A DNA stretch of 64,000 nucleotides. Source: an uncultured Eubacteriales bacterium. GTDB lineage: Bacteria; Bacillota; Clostridia; Oscillospirales; CAG-272. The stretch covers positions 1 through 64,000 of the forward strand of contig CABUHS010000002.1 of the NCBI GenBank assembly GCA_902491535.1. Direction: 5' to 3'. The stretch's first letter is position 1, and each line of letters starts with the position of its first letter. A program made the position numbers and the translations under genes. The notes beneath the pieces are model-generated. The model made no database searches. It saw only the letters and a program-made list of their open reading frames with translations, and had not been told where the DNA came from. This document shows, piece by piece, positions 15,691 to 23,753 of this stretch.

Positions 15691-15969
15691 ATGGTTCAGA
15701 CGAAAAGCTTATATCAGTGTTTTTTGGACGGTGGAATTCCTCCCGAAGAAATAGACCACCATTACAGCGACCTGTATGTAAAGGTTTCCTGCAGGTCTAA
15801 AAGAATATTGGAAGAATATCAAAAACAAAGTACCACACGCTGCTTTGTCAAAATGTTCAAGGCGAATGACGGAAGCGGATATTGGTATGACTTCGCTTTT
15901 GCATATGACCCGTATTGGGAAGAGATGGTGAAGAAAGGCAGGGCGTTATATGGCAAACTTGCTTCTTAA
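15691..15969 (+). CDS. Unknown 92-residue protein
   Basis: A soluble, aromatic-rich protein (YWYDFAFAYDPYWEEM near residues 70-85). AAAGGAG lies 8 bases before the ATG. Its 3' end overlaps the next gene by 20 bases. No family was recognised. Confidence 0.6.
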   Translation: MVQTKSLYQCFLDGGIPPEEIDHHYSDLYVKVSCRSKRILEEYQKQSTTRCFVKMFKANDGSGYWYDFAFAYDPYWEEMVKKGRALYGKLAS

Positions 15970-16354
15970 AGCATACGGCGCATATGTACAGGAACTGCGT
16001 GATGCTTTGGACTTGGAATGCAGCAGGAAAGATGCAAAAGCATACGGCACTCTAAAAGAATGGAAGTCTGTTGACGGAAAGATCCGAAGAGCAGAGCGCA
16101 ACTTTGCAAAAAATCGGAAGAGCAATGACAGGGCCGCAAAAACAAAAGAGGATTTCGGGGATACGGTCAAGGTCTTATTTGTTCCTTTTCTTTTGCTTTT
16201 ATTGAAGATTGCCTTTGATCTGGCAATTATCGTTCTTGCGGTTTTCGCGGTTTCACGACTGTGTGGCAAGCCATTTTCTCTTTTGATTTTAATTGCGGTT
16301 TGGCTTGCCGTCAAGGTTCTGCTTATCTTTCTGCGGAGAAAAAGTGGGTCCTGA
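15950..16354 (+). CDS. Membrane protein with basic N-terminal domain
   Basis: The first 70 residues of this 134-residue protein are charged and helical. Two hydrophobic segments follow (about 74-98 and 104-127), ending in KVLLIFLRRKSGS. The start overlaps the previous gene by 20 bases, with AAGAAAGGCAGG upstream. No family was recognised. Confidence 0.6.
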   Translation: MANLLLKAYGAYVQELRDALDLECSRKDAKAYGTLKEWKSVDGKIRRAERNFAKNRKSNDRAAKTKEDFGDTVKVLFVPFLLLLLKIAFDLAIIVLAVFAVSRLCGKPFSLLILIAVWLAVKVLLIFLRRKSGS

Positions 16355-16395
16355 TGTAAAACGATCTAAATAACGAAAAAGAATGGAGACGACAA

Positions 16396-16896
16396 ATGAA
16401 AGATTTAAAGACGCTGGCAGCAGAGTGTGAGGCAGAACTGCGCTCACTCAATATTCAACCCGGGGAGATTAACAGTTGGATTGTCAACACACGTGCAAAG
16501 AATCGGTGGGGGCAGTGCAAGCGCTACTTACCCGGACTTTTCGATATCAGCATATCCGCAAGACTGTTGCAGGATAGCGTCAGTGATCAGGCTGCAAAGA
16601 ACACGATCATGCACGAACTTCTTCATACGGTGAAAGGGTGCTACGGACATAGAGGAAAGTGGAAGGTCCTTGCAATGACGGTAAACCGTCTTTTGCCGCA
16701 GTATACCATCAAGCGGACAACGAGTGCCGAAGAAAAGGGGCTGGAATCAATCCGAAGGGAACGCACTAACCGATACGCAGTCAAATGCGACCATTGCGGA
16801 AAGGAATATTGCCGTGAAAAAGCAAGCAAGCTCATACAGCATCCAGACAAATTCAGGTGCGGTGTTTGCGGCAATTCTTTGACAAGAGTCCGATAA
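16396..16896 (+). CDS. SprT-like zinc metalloprotease domain protein
   Basis: This 166-residue protein carries HELLH plus a third histidine eight residues on (MHELLHTVKGCYGH, about 74-87), the zinc site and catalytic glutamate of the SprT/Spartan and YgjP families. The TRAKNRWGQCKR stretch upstream fits the same group. A C-terminal zinc ribbon (CDHCGKEY...FRCGVCGNSL) completes the bacterial SprT layout. Eukaryotic Spartan digests DNA-protein crosslinks; the bacterial role is unclear. On an element, removal of protein from DNA ends is one possible job (inference). Confidence 0.78.
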   Translation: MKDLKTLAAECEAELRSLNIQPGEINSWIVNTRAKNRWGQCKRYLPGLFDISISARLLQDSVSDQAAKNTIMHELLHTVKGCYGHRGKWKVLAMTVNRLLPQYTIKRTTSAEEKGLESIRRERTNRYAVKCDHCGKEYCREKASKLIQHPDKFRCGVCGNSLTRVR

Positions 16897-16910
16897 ATAG
16901 CCCTCGGCGA

Positions 16911-16939
16911 TTGAATTGCTTGACAGTTTATGCTATAAT
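16911..16939 (+). promoter_or_regulatory. Extended -10 promoter before the 70-residue gene
   Basis: TTGAAT, 17 bases, then TATAAT preceded by TGC. It is of a different type from the TTGCCA boxes of this element and would give the small gene its own transcription. Confidence 0.6.
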
Positions 16940-16955
16940 GCAACATAAAGGAGCG

Positions 16956-17168
16956 ATGGATGTGGATCAAATGCAGCTTGACACTGCCATAAAAACGGTC
17001 ATATCGGCACTGCAAACTGCGGGATATGATCCGTATATGCAGCTGTTAGGATATGTGAAAACCGGAGAATTGGCGTATATCACACGGCAGGGCGGAGCCA
17101 GAGAGCTGGTTGAACATTTTGGCGTGAACCGGATCAAAGATTTTCTTAGGGAGCATAACAAAATATAA
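16956..17168 (+). CDS. Small protein similar to IreB/DUF965 in size and style
   Basis: From the ATG this is 70 residues, reading LDTAIKTVISALQTAGYDPYMQLLGYVKTGELAYITRQGGAREL. The GYDPxxQLxGYxxxGDPxYIT pattern is that of the IreB (DUF965) family, small regulators linked to the Ser/Thr kinase IreK in enterococci. The GDP of the family is GEL here. AAAGGAG lies 2 bases before this ATG and 8 before a GTG at 16962, which may be the real start. It has its own promoter and is followed by a double terminator. Confidence 0.72.
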   Translation: MDVDQMQLDTAIKTVISALQTAGYDPYMQLLGYVKTGELAYITRQGGARELVEHFGVNRIKDFLREHNKI

Positions 17169-17189
17169 AACAGAGATAAAATGAGTTTG

Positions 17190-17224
17190 GGTACGAAGGC
17201 TTCGGCTTTCGTACCTTTTTTATT
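17190..17224 (+). terminator. Intrinsic terminator, first of two
   Basis: GGTACGAA/TTCGTACC stem with GC-rich top, followed by six T and an A. Confidence 0.85.
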
Positions 17225-17227
17225 TTT

Positions 17228-17253
17228 GAGTCGCAACACTGCGGCTCTTTTTT
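17228..17253 (+). terminator. Intrinsic terminator, second of two
   Basis: GAGTCGCA/TGCGGCTC stem with one wobble pair, ACAC loop and a run of T that merges with promoter box E. Confidence 0.8.
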
Positions 17254-17284
17254 ACTTGCCATTTTTCTCTCTATATTCCAAATT
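17254..17284 (+). promoter_or_regulatory. Element promoter box E
   Basis: TTTTTTACTTGCCA is fused to a terminator and lies 70 bases before the next start. The hexamer 17 bases after TTGCCA is CAAATT. Confidence 0.6.
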
Positions 17285-17323
17285 TCATACGCATTCATTT
17301 AATACAAATAAGGAGGAGTTTGA

Positions 17324-17638
17324 ATGAGAACCAAAATCAAAAATGAAGGCGAAAAGATACTCATTTACAGAGCAATACTGAGTACGGACGAGTATCGAAA
17401 GCTGTCGGGATTATCGCCCGGCGAAGAAAACACACTTGCTTCTCTGAAACAACAGCTTGAAGACCCACCGGGACCGGATAAGGATTTTTGGTGGTCTCCC
17501 GTAACTGATCTGGAATTCCTCAAGGTAAAAGCCGTGAACGAGCCCGTCAGAACGGCGCTTGTTACAGATGGAAATACCGCAATAATTTGTGAGCTTCCGG
17601 GCAGTATTCGGAGAGAGATGTTTATTGAAGTTGATTAA
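17324..17638 (+). CDS. Unknown 104-residue protein
   Basis: A soluble mixed alpha/beta protein with a WWSPVTDLEFLKVKAV centre and an IICELPGSIRREMFIEVD end. AAGGAGGAG lies before the ATG. It is first of a 12-gene unit of mostly unknown genes running to about 23.7 kb. No family was recognised. Confidence 0.6.
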   Translation: MRTKIKNEGEKILIYRAILSTDEYRKLSGLSPGEENTLASLKQQLEDPPGPDKDFWWSPVTDLEFLKVKAVNEPVRTALVTDGNTAIICELPGSIRREMFIEVD

Positions 17639-17649
17639 GGAGGGCAGTG

Positions 17650-17937
17650 ATGTTTGAAAGAGAACAATGGAAGGGTGACTTTACCGATTGCTGTAAACCG
17701 GGGGAAGAGATTAGTGAGGAACTGTATTGGAATTTTCTCAACGCAGCCGATCCGATCGAGTTAAACCCGCAGTCCAAAATGTGTGGGTTTCAGCTCGGAG
17801 AACCGCATGACCATGTACCGTGCAAGGACGGAAAAATGCGTGCACGGTATGCAACATTCGGGACGAACAGCGGAAAGTATTATTACCTCGGAATTTTTAC
17901 AAAAGGAAGGACGGACGACGAAGATGTGTTGCCTTAA
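17650..17937 (+). CDS. Unknown protein with Cys/His residues
   Basis: From the ATG this is 95 residues. Cys-Cys (TDCCKPG) and GEPHDHVPCKDG could bind a metal; MRARYATFGTNSGKYYYLGIF is aromatic-rich. AGGAGGG lies 5 bases before this ATG. It overlaps the next gene by 14 bases. No family was recognised. Confidence 0.58.
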   Translation: MFEREQWKGDFTDCCKPGEEISEELYWNFLNAADPIELNPQSKMCGFQLGEPHDHVPCKDGKMRARYATFGTNSGKYYYLGIFTKGRTDDEDVLP

Positions 17938-18937
17938 AAAAACAGTAAGTGAAGTCGAAGGTGAAAAATCCGGTGCAGATATGGAAAACAGGCTTGCAGA
18001 AATCATTACCGATATTATTTTTCAGCACACTTCTTGCGATTACCACAAGGATGGCGGTTTCTTTACCTGTGAGATCTATGCTGACTACCGCGACTATGCC
18101 GAAAACAGCACTGTTATTAAGTGGTGTGAGGCAGACAATCCCCATGAAGCTTTCAATGAGGAGTTGTTTTGCTGGTATCAGGATTGCATTTTCGAATGTG
18201 AAGATGATGTGATTGATACCGTTAAGAAGCATTGGACCGATGCGGAGCTTTCATTTGATGATAACGAAGAGTTTATTGTTGACTGGATTCGTGAGCACGT
18301 TACCGTTGAGCTCCCGACGGACCATTATCTTCAGCAAAAAGTATGCGTGGATATCATCGTGGATACCGGCGACGGGAATTATGACTTCGTTTGCAATGAC
18401 ATTTTTCCGCACTATAACGCAAGATTTGGAGATGTGATCCAGGAAGAAGCATCTGTTCTTTGGCTTGCAAGGCAGCAGGGATACAAGAAGAGACAGCTTA
18501 ATCGGGCTATGCGTCATTGCGATTATTCGGGGAGCGAATTGCTGAAAAGCCTTCGTGCCGAAGTTCATAATTGTTCTTCGCATATGAATGCACTGACCTT
18601 TTTTGTGGAGATGACTGTGGAGCAGCTGTTTGATTTGAACGAGGCGATAAAAGACAACGGCAAAAATGATCCCCCGCTGAACAAAGACGAATACAGATGT
18701 ACCTGGGAACGCAAAGGAAAACGAAAGATCACCCTGGATAAGTCTGCTGTTTGCGGTCTTTATGACAGTTGGTCCGGTGCAGGCTCAATTCTTGAAATAG
18801 AGCTTGAAAAGGATGTCGTGCTTCCAATGAAGTACATCGGCACAGCTCTGCCGGATGGCGGACGGGGGTACAGCGTGGCGAGTATATACGGTGTGTGCAG
18901 TTCTATGTGGACGCCGACATTAAAGAAGATAGCGTGA
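17924..18937 (+). CDS. Unknown 337-residue element protein
   Basis: An N-terminal part (1-150) is rich in acidic and aromatic residues. A middle helical part (about 170-240; WLARQQGYKKRQLNRAMRHCD) and a C-terminal domain follow, with CTWERKGKRKITLDKSAVCGLYDSWSGAGSILEIEL, a segment seen in uncharacterised plasmid and conjugative-element proteins as I remember them. The start was set at the ATG overlapping the previous gene; a later ATG at 17981 is an alternative. Confidence 0.6.
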   Translation: MCCLKKTVSEVEGEKSGADMENRLAEIITDIIFQHTSCDYHKDGGFFTCEIYADYRDYAENSTVIKWCEADNPHEAFNEELFCWYQDCIFECEDDVIDTVKKHWTDAELSFDDNEEFIVDWIREHVTVELPTDHYLQQKVCVDIIVDTGDGNYDFVCNDIFPHYNARFGDVIQEEASVLWLARQQGYKKRQLNRAMRHCDYSGSELLKSLRAEVHNCSSHMNALTFFVEMTVEQLFDLNEAIKDNGKNDPPLNKDEYRCTWERKGKRKITLDKSAVCGLYDSWSGAGSILEIELEKDVVLPMKYIGTALPDGGRGYSVASIYGVCSSMWTPTLKKIA

Positions 18938-19009
18938 CGGGTATCCGTATTTCGCTGTCATCGTTAAACATTACACATTAAAAGACGAAAAGCAGAAAGG
19001 AAGTTTTGT

Positions 19010-19297
19010 ATGAACAATACCGGCAACGCAGAATATCAGGTCAAAAACTGTCATGGCTGCAAATGGCTTGATCGTTATAAGGAGGACGGCAGTGGTTATT
19101 GCAGCAGGGTCGAACGGAGCGAGCAAGGAAAAGCTCATCGGCGTTGGCTTTGGGAGCATAGGGAAGAATTCATGCTCGGACGAAAAGAAGAACCGTCCGT
19201 TAAAGTCAGAACGCCGGATATGGAGCGCTGTGAACTCTATGAAGAAGGCCTCAGCGCAAGACAGGTGTATCTTAAAAACTTGAAAAAGGAGAAATAA
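19010..19297 (+). CDS. Small Cys-containing protein, possible zinc binder
   Basis: This 95-residue protein has CHGCKWLDRYKEDGSGYC near the start (CxxC...C) and RCELYEEG further on, a four-cysteine layout that could bind zinc or an iron-sulfur cluster. The rest is charged and helical. AGAAAGGAAG lies before the ATG. Two bases separate it from the next gene. No family was recognised. Confidence 0.6.
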   Translation: MNNTGNAEYQVKNCHGCKWLDRYKEDGSGYCSRVERSEQGKAHRRWLWEHREEFMLGRKEEPSVKVRTPDMERCELYEEGLSARQVYLKNLKKEK

Positions 19298-19299
19298 AA

Positions 19300-20007
19300 A
19301 TGGGATTTCAACTTCACGAGACGATGTACGGAAAAAGATTTTTTGAGAACCAGCTTCCGTCACTGATCAGGGCAATCAACCGCTTGGCGGATGCTGATGA
19401 AAAAAAGCAAGCGTCAGAGCCTGTTGCGGTTATGAATAGTAATACGGTTTATGTCTGCTATGAGGAAAACTCTCATGAGTTGGCCATTGAAGACGGTGCT
19501 GTCAATGAATTATATGTTGCTTCCTCTCTTGATGAGGTTTACAGGTGGGTGGATAAACAGCAAAAGAATGCAGAGCAGAATTTCTATACCGTACTGAACA
19601 CTGAGGAAGAAAGTGAGTTTTATAAAAAACTCTGCGCCGGCAGGGAAACTGTCTTGGGATTATATCATAACGGCGATGAAAGCTCCCGTTTGTTTTACGC
19701 TATAAATGTGAAACCGTTCTCTTTTTCCGACAGCTTTTTCCCGAAGGCAACAGAAAAGACCCGTGGTCGCCTTGGTGCGGTTATGGCGGATGCGGAAAAG
19801 GCTGAAAAACTTGGCGAGGTGTTTGCTGAGCAGGTTGCTTCCGATGATGAAAAGAAACGGCGTATCGGATATTATCTTGCAAAGGCGATTCTGGACGACA
19901 ATGTCGAAGATTTATTGGTCGCCGTGTGCGGCTGGACAAGCGAAAGTCTTTTAAATATCGCAGAGTTTGGTACGGCATATCCGGAGGAGGGAAATCATCA
20001 TGACTGA
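19300..20007 (+). CDS. Unknown 235-residue element protein
   Basis: A soluble protein beginning MGFQLHETMYGKRFFENQLPSL. Its middle has alternating strand/helix character, and the C-terminal 70 residues (from about AEKAEKLGEVFAEQ) are helical and charged. AAAGGAG lies upstream; it overlaps the next gene by 8 bases. No function can be given. Its first line looks familiar from clostridial mobile elements, without a name. Confidence 0.6.
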   Translation: MGFQLHETMYGKRFFENQLPSLIRAINRLADADEKKQASEPVAVMNSNTVYVCYEENSHELAIEDGAVNELYVASSLDEVYRWVDKQQKNAEQNFYTVLNTEEESEFYKKLCAGRETVLGLYHNGDESSRLFYAINVKPFSFSDSFFPKATEKTRGRLGAVMADAEKAEKLGEVFAEQVASDDEKKRRIGYYLAKAILDDNVEDLLVAVCGWTSESLLNIAEFGTAYPEEGNHHD

Positions 20008-20323
20008 CTATGATGAAAATAAGGTTATTACGAAAGAAATGCTTAAATCCGGAATAAAGGCGAAGCTGGTCACTTTTGCAGAGGATCTCAATGCCGATCA
20101 TGGCACAGTTTGCAGAATAGGTGACGGCTGGTTTTATTTCGGAGGTACTGAGGCTGAGATGTGTTCCCCCGAGGAATATATAAAGAATGTTCCGGTAGAA
20201 GACATTGTTGATGAAATTTTTGATGTTCTTGAATCTTTCCGGAAAGAAGGCAAGGATGATATTGATTTCCGAGAAGAGTACGACTACTATTGGCATATTC
20301 TGACCTACAGAAACGATATGTAA
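20000..20323 (+). CDS. Unknown acidic protein
   Basis: This is a 107-residue acidic protein with GDGWFYFGGTEAEMCSPEEYIKN in the middle. GGAGGAGGG lies 8 bases before the chosen ATG; the frame is open 11 codons earlier without a site. No family was recognised. Confidence 0.6.
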   Translation: MTDYDENKVITKEMLKSGIKAKLVTFAEDLNADHGTVCRIGDGWFYFGGTEAEMCSPEEYIKNVPVEDIVDEIFDVLESFRKEGKDDIDFREEYDYYWHILTYRNDM

Positions 20324-20356
20324 GATTGGGAAAATCACCTTTGTAAGGAGGCAAAA

Positions 20357-20545
20357 ATGGAACATCAATACAGTTGGTCCGTAGATGAAAATCATGTAAT
20401 GACTGTGTGGGAAGATAACGCGGTTCTTGCTACTTTAGAGGATTGTTATGAAAACACCGAGGACTGCTTTGATACTTCACTTGAAGAGCTTTTTGAGGAT
20501 GTAATCTACGAATTAAGAGGAGTTGATTTGAATGCAGAGAAATGA
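20357..20545 (+). CDS. Small acidic protein, unknown
   Basis: 62 residues, strongly acidic in the second half (ENTEDCFDTSLEELFEDV). AAGGAGG precedes the ATG, and its end overlaps the next gene by 14 bases. No family was recognised. Confidence 0.58.
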   Translation: MEHQYSWSVDENHVMTVWEDNAVLATLEDCYENTEDCFDTSLEELFEDVIYELRGVDLNAEK

Positions 20546-21218
20546 GCAACAAGAAAAATTTATACAGGCACTCAAAACCATCAGAGACTATTGGCTGTCT
20601 TTATCGGGTAAAACCACAGAAGAAATTGTCGACGGCGTTCTTTTTTCCACCCTTGTTATGATCGATGGGGATAGTTCGGCGAATGATTTTCATGCATTGA
20701 CAATTATCGACAGAGAGGCAAAGGAACGAATTGATTGCGGCAGCTTACACGAACTATATTTCAAGACACCCGTGGCAAACAATGTAGGGTGTGTTTCCGA
20801 TGTTGTGGGCACTCGAACCATGCTCATAGGGATCGTTTACAATTGGAAAGGATTGGAAGAAGAAAACTATCTTTATACCCTTGACGAAATGGCAAAATAC
20901 GATTTTGAGCTTTTAAGGGATTGCCTGAATAATCCGGATGGTTTCAATGACAGTTCAAAAGCGAAATCTGCGAACAAGACATGGATGGGACGGCTGCTTA
21001 AAACAGTGGAAGAAGTAAAAGATTTTCTCAAAGGCAGTTGGAACGATGATACCGAACTGCTGAAATGGGAAAATCCGGATACCGATTATAGTGACTGGTA
21101 TTGGGAAAATGTCCGGGACAACGATCTTTACGGTGAAAAGTCCGGGACAATGAAGCAAGCCTTGAAAAGGTTTGGGCTTGCAACATCGGATAATCATTCG
21201 GAAAACGGAGGCAAATGA
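20532..21218 (+). CDS. Unknown 228-residue protein
   Basis: The first 125 residues suggest an alpha/beta domain (STLVMIDGDSSANDFHALTIID). The C-terminal part is aromatic and acidic (YSDWYWENVRDNDLY). It starts inside the previous gene; AAGAGGAG lies upstream. No family was recognised. Confidence 0.6.
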   Translation: MQRNEQQEKFIQALKTIRDYWLSLSGKTTEEIVDGVLFSTLVMIDGDSSANDFHALTIIDREAKERIDCGSLHELYFKTPVANNVGCVSDVVGTRTMLIGIVYNWKGLEEENYLYTLDEMAKYDFELLRDCLNNPDGFNDSSKAKSANKTWMGRLLKTVEEVKDFLKGSWNDDTELLKWENPDTDYSDWYWENVRDNDLYGEKSGTMKQALKRFGLATSDNHSENGGK

Positions 21219-21219
21219 G

Positions 21220-21747
21220 ATGAACAAGCAAATTGCGGAGATTCGCAAAAAGTATGGTGAACCGATGCTGCGTATGGCAATCGACCATGTGATCAGCGTT
21301 GGAACAAATAATCTGAAAAATGTGAATGCCGACAAGGTCTGTGCGCAGATCTTGAAGGAAACGCCTGAAAATTCCATTATGACGCCGGAGTTCAGTGCGG
21401 AACTTATGCGCTGTGGAATTGAATTGGCGCAGGTGCCCGTCGGGGATATCTTAAAGTATATTCAAACCGATATGCGGTATGATGGCGTCACGGTACATCC
21501 CGGCATTATAGTACGGTTCAGGCAAAACGCAACCTGCCATCACATAATGACCAGTGTTATTCCGGCTGATACGGCTGAGGAGACGCTTGAAGATGCAGTG
21601 AAGGCCGTTGAGGATAAGCTTGAGGCGTATATCGACAAAAACGGAAGCGCTTACGCATTTTCTTTCACGACCGCCATTGAGAATGCTTTCAAAGACGCAA
21701 ACATCGAAATCAAGGACATTCCCGTGGACAAGACCTTTTATTTTTAA
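21220..21747 (+). CDS. Unknown 175-residue protein
   Basis: A helical N-terminal half (NKQIAEIRKKYGEPMLRMAIDHV) is followed by a beta-rich second half. GGAGGC lies 6 bases before the chosen ATG, directly after the previous stop. No family was recognised. Confidence 0.58.
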   Translation: MNKQIAEIRKKYGEPMLRMAIDHVISVGTNNLKNVNADKVCAQILKETPENSIMTPEFSAELMRCGIELAQVPVGDILKYIQTDMRYDGVTVHPGIIVRFRQNATCHHIMTSVIPADTAEETLEDAVKAVEDKLEAYIDKNGSAYAFSFTTAIENAFKDANIEIKDIPVDKTFYF

Positions 21748-21757
21748 GGAGGCATCA

Positions 21758-22024
21758 ATGGGTTCTCAGAACATAAACCGTGAAATAAAAGCCGGCGATA
21801 AGGTGAAGATCAATCTTGAGGTGGTGGCAGAGAACGGATTGTATGAAAACGATGAGCAGGAAAAGCAATTTGAGTATCTTGAAGTGCATCCGGACGAAGT
21901 ATTCACCGTGGCTGGCACAATCAACGAAGCGCAAGCACCGTATCAACTGGATCACCCTGTTATAGGCGCAACTTCTTTTTATGCGGAAGAATTGATTTTG
22001 GAGGATGAGATAAATGACGGTTGA
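21758..22024 (+). CDS. Small beta-rich protein, unknown
   Basis: 88 residues; the beginning IKAGDKVKINLEVVAENGLYEN resembles the first strands of small barrel proteins (KOW/SH3-like), and the end is acidic. AAGGAGG lies 7 bases before the ATG, and it overlaps the next gene by 11 bases. Confidence 0.58.
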   Translation: MGSQNINREIKAGDKVKINLEVVAENGLYENDEQEKQFEYLEVHPDEVFTVAGTINEAQAPYQLDHPVIGATSFYAEELILEDEINDG

Positions 22025-22286
22025 AAGAAAAGCAGATGAAAACGGTGCTGTCACCGAGATTATCGTAATGACAAAAGAAGAAAATGCTGCTATCGACCGG
22101 GCACATAAGATCGTTGTCGAACGATATAAGCAGCTCGGAATGGAGCAAACCGCTTGGGAAAAGGAACATTTGGAATATGCGCTCCAAGGTAAGCTCCGTT
22201 TCGACGGTGTAGAAGAAATGCTTCGCTGGGCGAATTCAGCAGCGATCATCAAAGGAAAAGGCAGTACCCTACGCGGGTACTGCTGA
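22014..22286 (+). CDS. Small charged protein ending in a hairpin-forming sequence
   Basis: 90 residues, mostly helical and charged. The last seven codons lie in a perfect inverted repeat (22261-22283), so the protein end (GSTLRGYC) is dictated by the hairpin. No family was recognised. Confidence 0.55.
   Translation: MTVERKADENGAVTEIIVMTKEENAAIDRAHKIVVERYKQLGMEQTAWEKEHLEYALQGKLRFDGVEEMLRWANSAAIIKGKGSTLRGYC
22261..22283. other. Perfect 9-bp hairpin at a gene end, no T-run
   Basis: GCAGTACCC and GGGTACTGC pair around TACGC. The stem covers the final codons of one gene, 30 bases before the next start. It is the third T-less hairpin of the element. Confidence 0.7.
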
Positions 22287-22312
22287 CTGAGACTGATTTG
22301 GAGGATGAAGTT

Positions 22313-22966
22313 ATGGAAAAACAGAGTTTGAATAAGCATATCGCCACTTATAAAATGTTGCAGGGTATTCCCGTGTTGAATATGCCTTGCCCACGCTGTG
22401 GGCAGCACCACATGAAAAAAGATATGGCGGAAAATGCTCTCAGCCGTTATATAGATATTTATATCTGTTCAGATTGCGGTCGAGAGGAAGCGATGCTTGG
22501 TGCTTCGGAGCAGATGCCGAAGGAAAAATGGTATGCGGTCCGTTTTCTAAGCGGAGATGTTCTTCCGTATGAAAGGATAACAACGGAAAAAACGGACCCG
22601 TACTATATGTTATCGACAAATGTTTCCGCAAAGGTTTGCGATAAGGATATCGACGACATTATGTGTGCGGCACTTGAAGGCGGTATCACCTACTGGTGCA
22701 GCCGGGCAGAGGTTGTCGGAGAATATCTCGGAGAATATGCAAGCGAACAGATCAGTAAAGGCGGAGAACTTCGTTTGTATGACTGCGAGTCCGATGAAGT
22801 GTATACGCTGACTCTGGACAAATTTTTGCGTGGTCTGGCGACCTATATCGGCAGCTGCTATGGCTATGTTGTTGAAAACGGTTCTCTTGAAACCGGTGTG
22901 ATCGACGCCGAGGGTGCAGATTGCATTGTTCAGTATGCTCTTTTCGGTGACGTGATTTATGGGTAA
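22313..22966 (+). CDS. Zinc-ribbon protein, unknown
   Basis: This 217-residue protein has CPRCGQHHM and CSDCGREE, two CxxC pairs about 30 residues apart near the N-terminus (about 22-55), forming a probable zinc ribbon. The remaining 160 residues have no recognised family. GGAGGAT lies 6 bases before the ATG; a TTG at 22298 overlaps the site. It ends 12 bases before the recombinase-like gene. Confidence 0.63.
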   Translation: MEKQSLNKHIATYKMLQGIPVLNMPCPRCGQHHMKKDMAENALSRYIDIYICSDCGREEAMLGASEQMPKEKWYAVRFLSGDVLPYERITTEKTDPYYMLSTNVSAKVCDKDIDDIMCAALEGGITYWCSRAEVVGEYLGEYASEQISKGGELRLYDCESDEVYTLTLDKFLRGLATYIGSCYGYVVENGSLETGVIDAEGADCIVQYALFGDVIYG

Positions 22967-22978
22967 AGGAGGTGCGGT

Positions 22979-23692
22979 ATGTTAAAGGAAGGCTTATATG
23001 TCTCCGAAAATCATGAGAATGCATTGGAGGCCTACACGATCAAGATGCATGTAAAGGAAACGGAAAAATCATATATTTTCACTTTGATCGATTTTGAAAG
23101 CCGATACAGCGGAGCGCATATTGAAATGCTTTTCAAAAACTCCAAGCGCTTTGTTTTAAGAAAAAACAGGGGCGGACACGCATTGCAGATATGGGGAGAT
23201 GACGATTTCACATTCTATCCGTATCAGGCAGGAATCCCGTATTATTTCAAGATGATCGAAGAGCCAAAGGAAAATCATGAGGCAGATAAAATGAGAGTAG
23301 TAATCTATGCAAGAAATGCTTGTCTTAATCAAAAAGCCGTTGACAGTCAGCGTCGTCAGCTGGAGCGGTATGCAGAGGAGAATAATTACGAAGTCGCCGC
23401 CGTAATTACGCTTGACGGTATTCCGGGAAACGGCAATGAGAATATGATGGAGTACCTATTGAATGTTGCGAAACGGCAAAATGTTGATACAATTCTCACC
23501 TGTGATAAAACGTGTATCAGCCGGGATGTTCCGGAGCTTTTGAAAATTGTGCAGAAGTTCCGTGAGAACGGAATGCGGTTTGAGTATCTGTCCCAAACAG
23601 ATGCCGAAAGCCCAGTCGACAGTCTGCTGAAACTGTTTGATAATGTGTACAAGGAATACTGCTCTGTACCGGAACAAAAAAGCGTGAATTAA
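22979..23692 (+). CDS. Serine-recombinase-like protein with active serine replaced
   Basis: A new N-terminal domain (1-105, ending near NHEADK) is joined to a resolvase-type catalytic fold (106-237): MRVVIYARNACLNQKAVDSQ, then RRQLERYAEENNYEV, DGIPGNGNENMMEYL, VDTILTCDKTCISRDVPELL and ENGMRFEYLSQ. In active enzymes the first block reads YxRVSTDxQ with the catalytic serine; here it is YARNACLNQ with Ala. The SRxxRN arginine segment reads ISRDVPEL. Strand transfer is therefore unlikely; a regulatory or structural role beside the true recombinases downstream is possible. It is the last gene of its unit. Confidence 0.7.
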   Translation: MLKEGLYVSENHENALEAYTIKMHVKETEKSYIFTLIDFESRYSGAHIEMLFKNSKRFVLRKNRGGHALQIWGDDDFTFYPYQAGIPYYFKMIEEPKENHEADKMRVVIYARNACLNQKAVDSQRRQLERYAEENNYEVAAVITLDGIPGNGNENMMEYLLNVAKRQNVDTILTCDKTCISRDVPELLKIVQKFRENGMRFEYLSQTDAESPVDSLLKLFDNVYKEYCSVPEQKSVN

Positions 23693-23718
23693 CGATCAAG
23701 GCAACAGACAACATGGAA

Positions 23719-23753
23719 AGCATCCGAGCACTATAACGGCTCGGATGCTTTTT
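23719..23753 (+). terminator. Intrinsic terminator
   Basis: Perfect 11-bp stem AGCATCCGAGC/GCTCGGATGCT, 9-base loop, five T. The T-run merges with promoter box F. Confidence 0.9.
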
